Below, piece after piece: positions 41,211 to 52,019 of a stretch of 64,000 bases of DNA (positions are counted from its first letter, which is position 1; each line of letters starts with the position of its first letter). The DNA comes from Paractinoplanes durhamensis (GTDB taxonomy: Bacteria; Actinomycetota; Actinomycetes; Mycobacteriales; Micromonosporaceae), in NCBI RefSeq assembly GCF_016862175.1, contig NZ_BOML01000034.1, positions 62,001-126,000 of the forward strand, read 5' to 3'. The translations under genes were made by a program, and so were the position numbers. Below the pieces are notes generated by a model, which did not search any database, was not told the origin of the DNA, and was given only the letters and a program-made list of their open reading frames with translations.

Positions 41211-41355
41211 TCAGGCTGATCCACCAGGGCGCCCGGGGCCGGAAATGCTTGAACCGGAAACCCGCCCAGCCGCGAAATCGCCCCTCTTCGGCGACGAAAG
41301 TGTCGTACCTCACCCGTAACGTGGGGTTAACACCGACGACCCGAAGGAGGACGAC

Positions 41356-41982
41356 GTGGCCGATCGTGTGCCGCTGGATTTCGACCCGCCGGTTCGTAGA
41401 TTGCGAGCGCTCCTGCTGGGCATCGGCGACGCCGAGCTGGCCGGGCCCACCCCCTGTCCGGCTTGGACCGTTGCCGCCCTGCTCGATCATCTGATGGGCC
41501 TGTCCTATGCGTTCACTCAGGCCGCCCGCAAACGCACCGACGCGCCCGGCACCGACGGCCCGCCGCCCGACCCTTCGGCCCAGCACCTCGCCCGGCATTG
41601 GCGCAGCAGCCTCCCGGTCCTGCTGGAGGAGCTGTCCACCGCGTGGAAAGACCCGGCCTCCTGGGCGGGCACGTCCCAGGCGGGCGGCGTGACCATGCCG
41701 GCCGCGAGCCTGGGCATCGTCGCGATGAACGAGTTGATCATGCACAGCTGGGATCTCGCCCGTGCCACCGGCCAGGAGATCGCGGCCGACCCGCGCACCC
41801 TCGACGTCCTGATCGAGTTCCTCTCCCAGGGCCCGGCCGAGGGCACCCCGGGCCTGTTCGGCCCGGTCACCCCGACCGACAGCGAGGCCACCATGCTGGA
41901 CCAGGCGGTCGCCCTGGCCGGCCGCGACCCGAATTGGCGCCGCCCACCACGCCGCCGAGCCGTGTCGGCCCCGGCGGCCTGA
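41356..41982 (+). CDS. TIGR03086-family DinB-like mycothiol-dependent enzyme
   Basis: 208-residue protein of the DinB/mycothiol-dependent maleylpyruvate isomerase-like group (TIGR03086 family). It has the helical bundle with TPCPAWTVAALLDHLMGLSY (32-51), in which the His of DHL is the first metal ligand, and NELIMHSWDLARATG, with the later His in MHSWD. Family enzymes are metal-dependent thiol (mycothiol) transferases acting on reactive electrophiles in actinomycetes. The gene starts at GTG 41356 with GAAGGAGG six bases upstream. Single gene between cobB and the convergent PBP gene. Substrate unknown. Confidence 0.83.
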   Translation: MADRVPLDFDPPVRRLRALLLGIGDAELAGPTPCPAWTVAALLDHLMGLSYAFTQAARKRTDAPGTDGPPPDPSAQHLARHWRSSLPVLLEELSTAWKDPASWAGTSQAGGVTMPAASLGIVAMNELIMHSWDLARATGQEIAADPRTLDVLIEFLSQGPAEGTPGLFGPVTPTDSEATMLDQAVALAGRDPNWRRPPRRRAVSAPAA

Positions 41983-41983
41983 G

Positions 41984-44323
41984 TCAGTCGCCACCCCAGC
42001 TCGCCTTCGGGCGGTCCGGCTTGGGCGCCTTCGAGTGGGTGCGGTCCGGCTTGGGAGAGCGGGTCCGATCCGGCCGGGCGTCCTCCGAGCGGGTCCGGTC
42101 GCGGTCCGCATCGCCGGCTCCACTGCGGTCCGACCGCTTGTGGCCGGTGCTGGAGACGTCGGAGTCCGAGTCCGAGTCGTCGGAGAAACGGTCCCGGTCC
42201 CGGTTTCGCCCGCCGTAGGTCATCTTGCGCGTCGGCGGGGTGAACTTCAGCTTGGGCTGCCCCTTCAACGCGTCCCGCAGGGTCTCGGCGAAGGTGTATT
42301 TGGAGATCGTCGACCGGCTGGTCCCGACGAAGTCGTTCGGATCGTCCGGGTCGGCCACGAAGGCCGCGGCGGCCAGCTGTGGGGTGAAGCCGCAGAACCA
42401 CGCCGTCTTGTTGCTGTCGGTGGTCCCGCTCTTCCCGGCGACCGGGCGCCTGAGGGTGGCGTACACCATCGGTGAGGTCCCCCCGCCGCCGCAGGAACCC
42501 TTGGCCGCGCCGTAACCAGTCGGGCAGCGCGCGGCGTCGGTCGCCGCCCGGGCGACGTCCTCGCTCACCACCCGGTGGCAGACCGGCGCCGCCACCAGGC
42601 GTCCCTTGAATTTGGTGTTGGCGCCGTCCCGGCCCCGGATGACCTTGACCGGCGACGGCGAGCAGTAGTTGCCCTCGGCGGCCAGGGTGGCGAAAACGTT
42701 CGCCATCTCGATCGGTGTCACGTCGCTGACGCCCAGGGTGAACGCGCCCCACCCGGCCGCGTGCTCCGGTGTGGCCAGCTTGCGGTCCACGTCGGTGCGC
42801 CAGGTCAGCCCGAGTCGCTCGGCCATCGCGACCGCCTTGTCCGCGCCGACCTTCTCCTCGAGTTGCACGAAGTAGGTGTTGACCGACTTGCCGAAGCCGC
42901 TCCACATGGTCTGGTTGCCGGTCATCGACTTGCTGGAGTTCTTCGGGCACCAGCGCCGCCCGCAGGTGGCCGGCCCGGGCGCGGTGATGTATTTCGAGTA
43001 GTACCGCTCGGGCGCGTTGTAGCTGGTGCTCAGCGGCATCCCGTCGTCCAGGGCGGCCAGCATCGTGAAGATCTTGAAGGTGGAGCCGGCCTGGTAGCCG
43101 GCCATCTGGCCGCCGCCGAGCAACGGGTTCACCGTGTTCGGGTAGTTGGTGTTCTTCTTCGGATTCGGGGCGAGCGAGTAGTGCCGGTTCACCGCCATGC
43201 TGAGGATCCGGCCGGTGTTCGGCTCGATCACCACCTGGCCGTGCGCGAAGCGGCTGCGCGCCTTCTCCTTGTTCAGCACGTGCTTCATCGCCGACGCCTG
43301 GATGCCCGGGTCGAGCGAGGTGATCACTCGGTAGCCGCCGCGGCGCAGGTTCTCCTCGCGCTCCTCGGGGCTGGTGCCGAAGGCCGGCTGCTCCCGCCAC
43401 CAGGCCTTGAAGTAGTCGCAGAAGAAGCCCCAGTCGTTGTATTTGGCGCGGATCGACAGACAGTCGTTCGGCGGCGAGCTGAGCTTCAGCGTGATCTTCG
43501 CGGTCTTGGCCTCGGCCGCCTGCGTCGGGGTGATCGTGTGCATCTTGAGCATCTGGTCGATCACGTAGTTGCGCCGGTTGATCGCCGACTCCTGGTCGCC
43601 GGCCGCCGGGTCGTACGCGGACGGTGCCTTCACCAGGCCGGCCAGCATCGCCGCCTCGTTGAGGTCCAGGTATTTCGGCGCTTTCGAGAAGAACACCTGG
43701 GAGGCCGCGAAGATCCCGTACGCCCGGTGGCCGAAGTACGCCGAGTTCAGGTAACGCTCGAGGATCTCCTGCTTGGAGAGCCGCTTCTCCAGCTCGACGG
43801 CGAGCCGCATCTCGCGGAGCTTGCGCTCGGTGGTCTGCTCGGTGGCCTCCAGCGCCTCGGTCGGCGTCTTGGCGCTGTCCCGCAGGGCCATCCGTACGTA
43901 CTGCATGGTCAGCGTGGACGCGCCCTGGGAGACGCCGCCGGCCTGCCGGTTGGCGACGAACGCCCGGGCCACGCCCTTGGCGTCGACCCCGTGGTGCTCG
44001 TAGAAGCGGCTGTCCTCGGACGCGACGATCGCCTGGGTGACGTACGGCGACATGTCGGCGATCCGGGTGGGCCGGCGGTGTTCCTCGTAGAACATCGTGA
44101 GCAGGGTTTTGCCGTCGTTGGCGTACACATAAGTGGTCTGTGCCGTAGGTACCTCGATGAGGTCGTCGGGCATGGCCTTGAGCGCTTCGGTGCCGGCTTT
44201 GACGCCCATGCCGGCGAGAGCGGCGAGGGGGTAGGCGAGGCCGGCGACCACGAGACCCGCGATCAGGCCCGCACGGACGAGGGGAGCAATCTTTCCGGCA
44301 GCCACAACACGAAGGTAAGACAA
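41984..44323 (-). CDS. Class A penicillin-binding protein (bifunctional glycosyltransferase/transpeptidase)
   Basis: 779-residue membrane-anchored peptidoglycan synthase. A short cytosolic N-terminus and one helix (about 15-40) precede the GT51 glycosyltransferase domain, with catalytic E103 in SEDSRFYEHHG, GASTLTMQYVR (134-144) and KREILERYLN-like KQEILERYLN. The transpeptidase domain has the SxxK motif GSTFK (S414), SVN (480-482) and KSGTT (631-635). No PASTA domains. The C-terminal about 80 residues alternate Arg/Asp/Ser/Lys and are disordered. Start is uncertain: TTG 44323 or GTG 44305, neither with a clear ribosome-binding site. Divergent from cobC and convergent with the DinB-like gene. 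Confidence 0.92.
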   Translation of the reverse strand: MSYLRVVAAGKIAPLVRAGLIAGLVVAGLAYPLAALAGMGVKAGTEALKAMPDDLIEVPTAQTTYVYANDGKTLLTMFYEEHRRPTRIADMSPYVTQAIVASEDSRFYEHHGVDAKGVARAFVANRQAGGVSQGASTLTMQYVRMALRDSAKTPTEALEATEQTTERKLREMRLAVELEKRLSKQEILERYLNSAYFGHRAYGIFAASQVFFSKAPKYLDLNEAAMLAGLVKAPSAYDPAAGDQESAINRRNYVIDQMLKMHTITPTQAAEAKTAKITLKLSSPPNDCLSIRAKYNDWGFFCDYFKAWWREQPAFGTSPEEREENLRRGGYRVITSLDPGIQASAMKHVLNKEKARSRFAHGQVVIEPNTGRILSMAVNRHYSLAPNPKKNTNYPNTVNPLLGGGQMAGYQAGSTFKIFTMLAALDDGMPLSTSYNAPERYYSKYITAPGPATCGRRWCPKNSSKSMTGNQTMWSGFGKSVNTYFVQLEEKVGADKAVAMAERLGLTWRTDVDRKLATPEHAAGWGAFTLGVSDVTPIEMANVFATLAAEGNYCSPSPVKVIRGRDGANTKFKGRLVAAPVCHRVVSEDVARAATDAARCPTGYGAAKGSCGGGGTSPMVYATLRRPVAGKSGTTDSNKTAWFCGFTPQLAAAAFVADPDDPNDFVGTSRSTISKYTFAETLRDALKGQPKLKFTPPTRKMTYGGRNRDRDRFSDDSDSDSDVSSTGHKRSDRSGAGDADRDRTRSEDARPDRTRSPKPDRTHSKAPKPDRPKASWGGD

Positions 44324-44388
44324 AAGTGTTCATGTCCGGATGAAACGGCCGAAGTGAGACCTGGAATACCGTGCGGCATCCTGTTGGG

Positions 44389-45441
44389 ATGACGTTCGAC
44401 CTGGGGCATCACGGCGACGCGGAGGTCGGCGGCGGGCTGATCGACCTGGCCGTCAACGTGCGGCACGAGCCCATGCCCGCCTGGCTGTCCGAGCCGATCG
44501 CCGCCGCGTTGACCCAGCTCAGGGCGTACCCCGATGATCGTGCGACGACCGCGGCGGTGGCGTCGAGGCACCGCCGCGACCCGGCCGAGGTGCTGCTGAC
44601 GGCCGGCGCCGCCCAGGCGTTCGTCCTGCTCGCCCAGGCGTTGCGCGGTTTCCGGACGCCGGTGGTGGTGCATCCGCAGTTCACCGAGCCGGAGGCGGCC
44701 CTGCGCAATGCCGGCCACGAGGTCGGCCGGGTGCTGCTGCCGGCGGCGGACGGTTTCCGGCTGGATGCCCGGCTGGTTCCGGAGGACGCCGACCTGGTCT
44801 TCATCGGCAACCCGACAAATCCGACATCGGTGCTGCATCCGGCCACGGAGATCGCCAAGCTGGCCCGGCCGGGGCGGGTGCTGGTGGTCGACGAGGCATT
44901 CGCCGACATCACCTTCCGTGACGGCGCCGAGGGCGAGCCGGAGAGCCTCGCCGCGCGGACGGACCTGCCCGGCCTGGTCGTGCTGCGCAGCCTGACCAAG
45001 ACCTGGGGCCTGGCCGGCCTGCGCATCGGCTACCTTCTGGGCCCGGCCGACCTGCTGCCGAGGCTGGCCGCCGCACAGCCGCTGTGGGCCGTCTCCACCC
45101 CGGCGCTCGCCGCCGCGACCGCCTGCGCGTCACCCACCGCGATCGCCGCCGAGCGGGAGATCGCGGCCCGCGTCGCCGCCGAGCGGGACCACCTGCTGCG
45201 CCGCCTCGCGCACGTGCCGAACCTCACGGTCGCCGGCACCCCGGCGGCCTCGTTCGTCGCGGTGCGCGTCCCCGGTGCCGACAAAATCCGCCTTGAGCTG
45301 CGTGAACGTGGCTACGCCGTACGCCGTGGCGATACCTTCCCGGGGCTGGGCGCCGACTGGCTGCGGATCGCGGTGCGCGACACTGCGATCACCGATGCTT
45401 TCGTGACGACCCTGACCGATGTGATCGAGGAGCGACCGTGA
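44389..45441 (+). CDS. cobC: PLP-dependent aminotransferase fold, cobalamin-associated CobC
   Basis: 350-residue type I PLP enzyme related to histidinol-phosphate aminotransferase, matching the mycobacterial Rv2231c/CobC group. In cobalamin synthesis the homologous L-threonine-O-3-phosphate decarboxylase supplies aminopropanol phosphate to CobD. Visible elements are GAAQAFVLLAQAL, FIGNPTNPTSVLHP, VVDEAFADITF and the PLP-Lys segment LRSLTKTWGLAGLRIGYLLG, ending with an Arg substrate-binding region WLRIAVRD. ATG 44389 is preferred; GTG 44371 is an alternative. Its stop overlaps the cobT start (GTGA, 45438-45441). Confidence 0.85.
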   Translation: MTFDLGHHGDAEVGGGLIDLAVNVRHEPMPAWLSEPIAAALTQLRAYPDDRATTAAVASRHRRDPAEVLLTAGAAQAFVLLAQALRGFRTPVVVHPQFTEPEAALRNAGHEVGRVLLPAADGFRLDARLVPEDADLVFIGNPTNPTSVLHPATEIAKLARPGRVLVVDEAFADITFRDGAEGEPESLAARTDLPGLVVLRSLTKTWGLAGLRIGYLLGPADLLPRLAAAQPLWAVSTPALAAATACASPTAIAAEREIAARVAAERDHLLRRLAHVPNLTVAGTPAASFVAVRVPGADKIRLELRERGYAVRRGDTFPGLGADWLRIAVRDTAITDAFVTTLTDVIEERP

Positions 45442-46499
45442 CCCGCGTGACCCTGGAGTCGACCGTGGCGGCCGTCCGGCCCGCCGACCAGCCGGCCATG
45501 GCCGCCGCCCGGGAGCTGCAGGCCCGGCTGACCAAGCCGGCCGGTTCGCTCGGCGCCCTGGAGGAGCTGTCGGTGCGCCTGGCCGGGCTGGCCGGCACCT
45601 GCCCGCCGCCGCTGCCGTCGCCGGCCGCGGTTGCGGTCTTCGCCGGCGACCACGGTGTGCACGCGCAGGGGGTCTCGCCCTGGCCGCAGGAGGTCACCGC
45701 ACAGATGGCGCTCAACTTCCTGGCCGGCGGCGCGGTGGTCAACGCGTTCGCCCGCCAGGCCGGCGCGTCGGTGACCGTGGTCGACGTCGGCGTGGCGACG
45801 CCACTTCCGGAGGGCACCGACCTGATCGAGGCCAACGTCCGCCGCGGCACCCTGGACATGACGGTCGAGCCGGCCCTGACCCGCGACGAGGCCCGGCAGG
45901 CCGTCGAGACCGGCATCCGGGTTGCCGAGGAGATGCTTGAAGCGGGTGCGAAATGCCTGCTCACCGGCGACATGGGCATCGCCAACACGACCCCGGCCGC
46001 GGCCCTGATCGCCGCGTTCACCGGCTGCACGGCCGAGCAGGCGACCGGTCGCGGCACCGGCATCGACGACGCCACGCACGCCCACAAGATCACCGTGGTG
46101 GCCGCCGCGCTGGAGCGGCACGCCCCCGACCCCGCCGACCCGCTCGGTGTCCTGGCCACGGTCGGCGGTCTCGAGCACGCCGCCATCGCCGGTTTCATCC
46201 TGGCAGCCGCCGCCCACCGGGTCCCGGTGATCGTCGACGGCGTGATCGCCGCCTCCGGTGCCCTCGCCGCCGCCGCGTTCGCGCCGGACGCGATCGCCGC
46301 CATGGTCGCCGGTCACCTGTCGGCCGAGCCGGGCGCTGCCGTGGCACTTGCCCACCTCGACCTCGAACCGCTTCTCGACCTCGGCATGCGCCTGGGCGAG
46401 GGCAGCGGTGCGGTCCTCGCCCTGCCGGTCGTCGCGGCGGCCGTGCGGGTGCTGCACGAGGTCGCCACGTTCGACTCGGCGGGAGTGTCGGAGAAATGA
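45438..46499 (+). CDS. cobT: Nicotinate-nucleotide-dimethylbenzimidazole phosphoribosyltransferase
   Basis: Makes alpha-ribazole phosphate, the lower-ligand precursor of cobalamin, from dimethylbenzimidazole and nicotinate mononucleotide. 353 residues, the normal family length. Conserved blocks: KPAGSLGALEELSVRLAG, FAGDHGVHAQGVSPWPQEVT, LTGDMGIANTTPAAAL, GRGTGIDD and GMRLGEGSGAVLAL, whose Glu is the catalytic base. Starts at GTG 45438 overlapping cobC and ends overlapping the cysG start (ATGA). Middle gene of a cobC-cobT-cysG operon. Confidence 0.95.
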   Translation: MTRVTLESTVAAVRPADQPAMAAARELQARLTKPAGSLGALEELSVRLAGLAGTCPPPLPSPAAVAVFAGDHGVHAQGVSPWPQEVTAQMALNFLAGGAVVNAFARQAGASVTVVDVGVATPLPEGTDLIEANVRRGTLDMTVEPALTRDEARQAVETGIRVAEEMLEAGAKCLLTGDMGIANTTPAAALIAAFTGCTAEQATGRGTGIDDATHAHKITVVAAALERHAPDPADPLGVLATVGGLEHAAIAGFILAAAAHRVPVIVDGVIAASGALAAAAFAPDAIAAMVAGHLSAEPGAAVALAHLDLEPLLDLGMRLGEGSGAVLALPVVAAAVRVLHEVATFDSAGVSEK

Positions 46500-47683
46500 G
46501 TCTCTATCCGTTGGCGCTGCGGCTGACCGACCGGCGGGTTCTCGTGGTCGGCGGTGGCGCGGTGGCCACCCGGCGGGTGCCGGCGCTGCTCGCGGCGGGT
46601 GCCCGGGTGGAGATCGTCGCGCCCGAGCTGACCCCGTTCCTGCGCGGGCACGTCGACGCCGGCCGGATCGCCTGGCACGAGCGACGGTTCGCGCCGGCCG
46701 ACGTCGACGGCGCCTGGCTGGTGCAGGTGGCGATCGACGACCCCGCCGCGGCCGCCGAGGTCTCCGCCGCCGCCGAAGAGCAAAGAATTTATTGCGTACG
46801 GGCGGACGACCGCGACGCGGCTACCGCGTGGACCCCGGCCGTGACCCGGCACGGGCAGGTCACCGTGGCGGTCACCGACGGGGGTGACCGCCGCCGGGCG
46901 ATGGCCGTCCGCGACCTGGTCGCCGCCGCCCTGGAGGCCGCACCGCCGGCCGCGGCCGAGCACAAGGGCGTGGCCCTGGTCGGCGCCGGCCCCGGCGACC
47001 CCGAGCTGATCACCGTGAAGGGCCGCCGCCTGCTGGCCGCCGCCGACGTGGTGGTGGCCGACCGGCTCATCCCCGGCCTGCTGCTCGGCGAGCTGCGCCC
47101 GGACGTGGAGCTGGTCGACGCGGCCAAGATCCCGTACGGCCCGGCCGCCGCCCAGGAGGAGATCAACCGCATCCTGGTCGAGCGCGCGCTCGAGGGAAAG
47201 TTCGTGGTGCGGCTCAAGGGCGGCGACCCGTACGTCTTCGGCCGCGGCGGCGAGGAGGCCATCGCCTGCGCCGCCGCCGGCGTCCCGGTCCTGGTCGTGC
47301 CCGGGGTGACCAGCTCGATCGCGGCACCCGCGCTGGCCGGCATCCCGGTCACCCACCGCGGCATCGCGCACGAGTTCACGGTGGTCTCCGGCCACGTCCC
47401 GCCGGACAGCGCGCAGTCGCTGGTCGACTGGCCGGCGCTGGGCCGGCTGCGCGGCACGATCGTGGTGATGATGGGCCTGAAGAACCTGCCGAAGATCGCG
47501 GCCCGGCTGATCGCCGAGGGCCGCCCGGCGGACACCCCGGTGGCCGTGGTGCAGGAGGGCTCGACGCCCGATCAGCGCTCGTTGCGCAGCACGCTCGGTG
47601 CGGTCGCCGAGGACGCCGCGGCGGCGGGTCTGCGCCCACCGGCCACGGTCGTCATCGGTGATGTCGTGTCAGCCCTCGACTGA
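46496..47683 (+). CDS. cysG: Siroheme/precorrin-2 synthase: fused precorrin-2 dehydrogenase and uroporphyrinogen-III C-methyltransferase
   Basis: 395-residue bifunctional enzyme. The N-terminal half (about 1-150) is a Met8/CysG-N-like NAD-dependent dehydrogenase with VLVVGGGAVATRR. The C-terminal half (about 157-395) is SUMT, methylating uroporphyrinogen III at C2 and C7: VGAGPGDPELITVKGRRLL, RLKGGDPYVFGRGGEE, PGVTSSIAAPALAGIPVTHRG. It gives precorrin-2 for both cobalamin and siroheme. The middle dimerisation domain of E. coli CysG is shortened, so ferrochelatase activity is uncertain. Overlaps cobT by 4 bp. Its 3' end overlaps otsA by 15 bp on opposite strands. Confidence 0.93.
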   Translation: MSLYPLALRLTDRRVLVVGGGAVATRRVPALLAAGARVEIVAPELTPFLRGHVDAGRIAWHERRFAPADVDGAWLVQVAIDDPAAAAEVSAAAEEQRIYCVRADDRDAATAWTPAVTRHGQVTVAVTDGGDRRRAMAVRDLVAAALEAAPPAAAEHKGVALVGAGPGDPELITVKGRRLLAAADVVVADRLIPGLLLGELRPDVELVDAAKIPYGPAAAQEEINRILVERALEGKFVVRLKGGDPYVFGRGGEEAIACAAAGVPVLVVPGVTSSIAAPALAGIPVTHRGIAHEFTVVSGHVPPDSAQSLVDWPALGRLRGTIVVMMGLKNLPKIAARLIAEGRPADTPVAVVQEGSTPDQRSLRSTLGAVAEDAAAAGLRPPATVVIGDVVSALD

Positions 47684-49111
47684 CTCGTCCACCTTCTCCT
47701 CGTCGGTTTCGGCCGTCTCGCCGGAGGCGGTGGCGAGCTCGTCGAGGAAGGCGCGGGCCCACTCGGCGACATCGTGCTGCCGCAGGTGTCGCTGCATGAC
47801 CCGCATCCGCCGCTTGAGCTCGGCCGGCTCGGCCGCGACCGACCGCAGCAGGGCGTCCTTGACCCCGTCCGGGTCGTGCGGGTTGCACAGGAACGCCTGC
47901 TTCAGCTCGGTGGCCGCGCCGGCGAACTCGCTGAGCACCAGCGCACCGCCGGTGTCGGCCCGGCACGCCACATATTCCTTGGCGACCAGGTTCATGCCGT
48001 CGCGCAGCGGGGTCACCATCATGACGTCGGCCGCCACATACATCGCGGCCAGCTCCTGCCGCGAGTACGACTGGTGGAGGTAGTGGACGGCGGGGACGCC
48101 GACCCGCGCGAACTCGCCGTTGATCCGGCCGACCTCGCGCTCGACCTTGACCCGCAGCGTCTGGTAGTGCTCGACGCGCTCCCGGCTCGGCGTGGCCACC
48201 TGCACCATCACCGCGTCGCCGACCTTGAGCTTGCCGTCGGCCAGCAGCTCGCGGAACGCCTTGAGGCGCAGCTCGATGCCCTTGGTGTAATCGAGCCGGT
48301 CGACGCCGAGGATCACCGTCTTCGGGTCGCCCAGCTCGGCGCGGATCTGCTTGGCCCGGGCCTGCACGGCCGGGTCGGCCGCCATCCGCTCCATCTCGCG
48401 GGTGTCGATGCTGATCGGGAACGCGCCCGCCTTGACCTTGCGGCCGTCGACCTGGATCGACTGGCCCTCGTAGCGCAGGCCGAGCAGGTGCCGGGCGAGC
48501 CGGACGAAGTTCTGCGCCGCGAGTCGCTGCTGGAAACCGACCAGGTCGGCGCCGAGCAGGCCGCGCAGCACCTCGGCGCGGAACGGCATCTGCATGAACA
48601 GCTCGATCGGCGGGAACGGGATGTGCAGGAAGAACCCGATCTTCAGATCGGGGCGCAGCTCGCGCAGCATGGCCGGGACCAGCTGCAGCTGGTAGTCCTG
48701 CACCCAGACGGTGGCGCCGTCCTCGGCCACCTCGGCCGCCGCCTCGGCGAACCGCTGGTTGACGATCCGGTAGGCCTCGCGCCAGCGCCTCTTGTACACC
48801 GGGGTCTCGACGGCGTCGTGGTAGAGCGGCCAGATCGTCGCGTTCGACTGGCCCTCGTAGTAGCGCTCCAGCTCCTCGGCGCTCAGCGACACCGGGTGGA
48901 TGTTGATGCCTTCGAGCTCGAACGGCTCGGGGGCCTCGCCGGTGCCACCGGCCCACCCGATCCAGGTGCCGCCGTGCTCGGTGAGCACGGGATGCAGTGC
49001 GGTGACCAGCCCACCCGGACTCGTGCGCCACTGGCGCTCCCCGTCCGGGGTGGTGACCTCATCGACAGGCAGACGGTTGGCGACAACGACGAAGGAACTT
49101 CGTTCGGCCAC
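47669..49111 (-). CDS. otsA: Trehalose-6-phosphate synthase
   Basis: GT20 glycosyltransferase joining UDP- or GDP-glucose to glucose 6-phosphate. 480 residues. Blocks in order: VVVANRLPV (about 8-16), SPGGLVTAL, IWPLYHD, VWVQDYQLQLVPAMLRE, FFLHIPFPP, GVDRLDYTKGIELRLKAF, and LRDGMNLVAKEYVA with ALVLSEFAGAATEL. The C-terminal 20 residues are acidic. Start GTG 49111 has GGAGG ten bases upstream; longer in-frame readings upstream have no family similarity. No otsB phosphatase gene is adjacent. Confidence 0.95.
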   Translation of the reverse strand: MAERSSFVVVANRLPVDEVTTPDGERQWRTSPGGLVTALHPVLTEHGGTWIGWAGGTGEAPEPFELEGINIHPVSLSAEELERYYEGQSNATIWPLYHDAVETPVYKRRWREAYRIVNQRFAEAAAEVAEDGATVWVQDYQLQLVPAMLRELRPDLKIGFFLHIPFPPIELFMQMPFRAEVLRGLLGADLVGFQQRLAAQNFVRLARHLLGLRYEGQSIQVDGRKVKAGAFPISIDTREMERMAADPAVQARAKQIRAELGDPKTVILGVDRLDYTKGIELRLKAFRELLADGKLKVGDAVMVQVATPSRERVEHYQTLRVKVEREVGRINGEFARVGVPAVHYLHQSYSRQELAAMYVAADVMMVTPLRDGMNLVAKEYVACRADTGGALVLSEFAGAATELKQAFLCNPHDPDGVKDALLRSVAAEPAELKRRMRVMQRHLRQHDVAEWARAFLDELATASGETAETDEEKVDESVEG

Positions 49112-49237
49112 GCTGAGTGCACCTCCGGGTCGATTTTGTTCCCGCCCCGAGCCTACTGTGCGTAGTAGCCCGGGGCGCGCCCAGTGTGGGGACAGCTGAG
49201 ATGGACCTGGATGGCTGCCGGGTGCCATTCTGGGCGC

Positions 49238-49789
49238 GTGACACCGTCCGACGATCTTTCCCCGCGCAGGCGGCCGATTTTCTTTCCTGTGGTCATTGCC
49301 ACCGTATTTCTCACGATCATCGGCATGACCTCCGGCTTCGTGCTGGGCGAGCGGCACCGGGACCGGTTGCGGGCAGCGCAGGTGACCACCACGACGGGTG
49401 GGTTCAACCCCGATCCGGAAGAGACGGGCTCGCCGGAGCCGTCCGGCCCGAGTTGCCCGGACGAAACGATCCAGATGGCGACCAAGCTGAATTTGCCGAG
49501 CGACCTGTACCAGATTTTCAAGATCGTTACGAAGAACGGGACCACCGTCTGGATCTGCCAGGACGGCGCCGGCTCGCTGTATTACCAGTCGAAGACCGGC
49601 GGGGTCGACGAGCCGCTCGTGCAGGGTGAAAACGGACTTTTCCTGTCGCAGGTGATTCGCGAGGGCGACCGCGAATACCTGGCCACCGCGGCCAACGGCA
49701 ACCGCTTCGTGGTCAACGAGAAGCAGCTCGAGGTGCACTTCGCCGCATCGGGCAAGACCCAGGTGAACGCCGTGGAAACGGTCGGCTGA
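49238..49789 (+). CDS. Membrane-anchored conserved hypothetical protein
   Basis: 183-residue protein with a short basic cytosolic start (TPSDDLSPRRRP), one transmembrane helix (about 14-36, IFFPVVIATVFLTIIGMTSG), a Pro/Thr/Gly linker and an extracytoplasmic domain of about 110 residues rich in beta strands. Two Cys residues (SCPDET, WICQDG) could form a disulfide. I do not recognise a named domain. GTG 49238 is chosen because the helix follows directly; an in-frame ATG at 49184 would add a Trp/Cys-rich stretch that looks non-coding. Divergent from otsA and 122 bp before ettA. Function unknown. Confidence 0.65.
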   Translation: MTPSDDLSPRRRPIFFPVVIATVFLTIIGMTSGFVLGERHRDRLRAAQVTTTTGGFNPDPEETGSPEPSGPSCPDETIQMATKLNLPSDLYQIFKIVTKNGTTVWICQDGAGSLYYQSKTGGVDEPLVQGENGLFLSQVIREGDREYLATAANGNRFVVNEKQLEVHFAASGKTQVNAVETVG

Positions 49790-49911
49790 GGGAATCCGTA
49801 CCCGCCGGACGGGGTTGTCTGAGGTGGCCGGGAGGCGACCTGGAAAGATTGCCCCTGGCATTCGGCACTCGGCCGGTTTAAGAAATCACGATCACGGAGG
49901 TAGGGCGCACC

Positions 49912-51580
<1,669 letters not shown>

Positions 51581-51588
<8 letters not shown>

Positions 51589-51991
51589 GTTTGTCACCGA
51601 TGTGCCCGTGCGCTGGTCCGACATGGACGCGTACGGGCACGTCAACAACGCACGCTTCCTCACGCTCTACGAGGAGGCGCGCGTCGAGATGTTCTTCGTG
51701 GGAGCCCGCAAGCACGGCCTGGGCTCCTTCGAGGAGGGCATCGTGATCGCCCGGCACGAGATCGACTATCTGCGGCCGGTCGACTACGGCGACCCGGTGC
51801 GCATCGAGATGTGGATCGCCAAGGTGCGGGCCGCGTCGTTCACCGTCGCGTACGAGCTGTTCGACGACGGCGTGCTGGCCGGCCGGGCGAAGTCGGTCTG
51901 CGTTCCGTACAACCTGGCCAACGGCCACCCGCGCCGGCTCAGCGAGGCCGAGCTCGCCTTCCTGGAGCCCTACCGCGAGTCGTCGGAATGA
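51581..51991 (+). CDS. Hotdog-fold acyl-CoA thioesterase
   Basis: 136-residue hotdog thioesterase of the 4HBT group. The catalytic/CoA-binding segment is VRWSDMDAYGHVNNARF (10-26), in which the Asp before YGHVNN is typical, followed by the long central helix FLTLYEEARVEMF and strands IDYLRPVDYGDPVRIEMW. It hydrolyses acyl-CoA thioesters in the cytosol. Start GTG 51581 overlaps ettA by 8 bp. Its stop is the TGA of an ATGA that begins a chain of mini-ORFs leading to the next gene. Confidence 0.9.
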
Positions 51992-52019
51992 GCGAGCCCG
52001 CATGAGCGAGTCTGCATGA
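51988..52019 (+). repeat. 14-bp tandem repeat forming two overlapping five-codon mini-ORFs
   Basis: The unit ATGAGCGAGnnnGC occurs at 51988 and 52002, and ATGAGCGAG again at 52016. The first ATGA contains the thioesterase stop. ATG 51988 opens MSEPA, ending in the TGA of the second ATGA; ATG 52002 opens MSESA, ending in the TGA of the third ATGA, whose ATG (52016) starts the next gene. Because 14 is not a multiple of three, each step changes frame. Confidence 0.85.

Noticed and set aside
49112..49861. Extension of otsA upstream of GTG 49111
   Set aside because: The frame stays open but the added residues have no family similarity, the region overlaps the divergent 49238 gene, and a good ribosome-binding site supports 49111.
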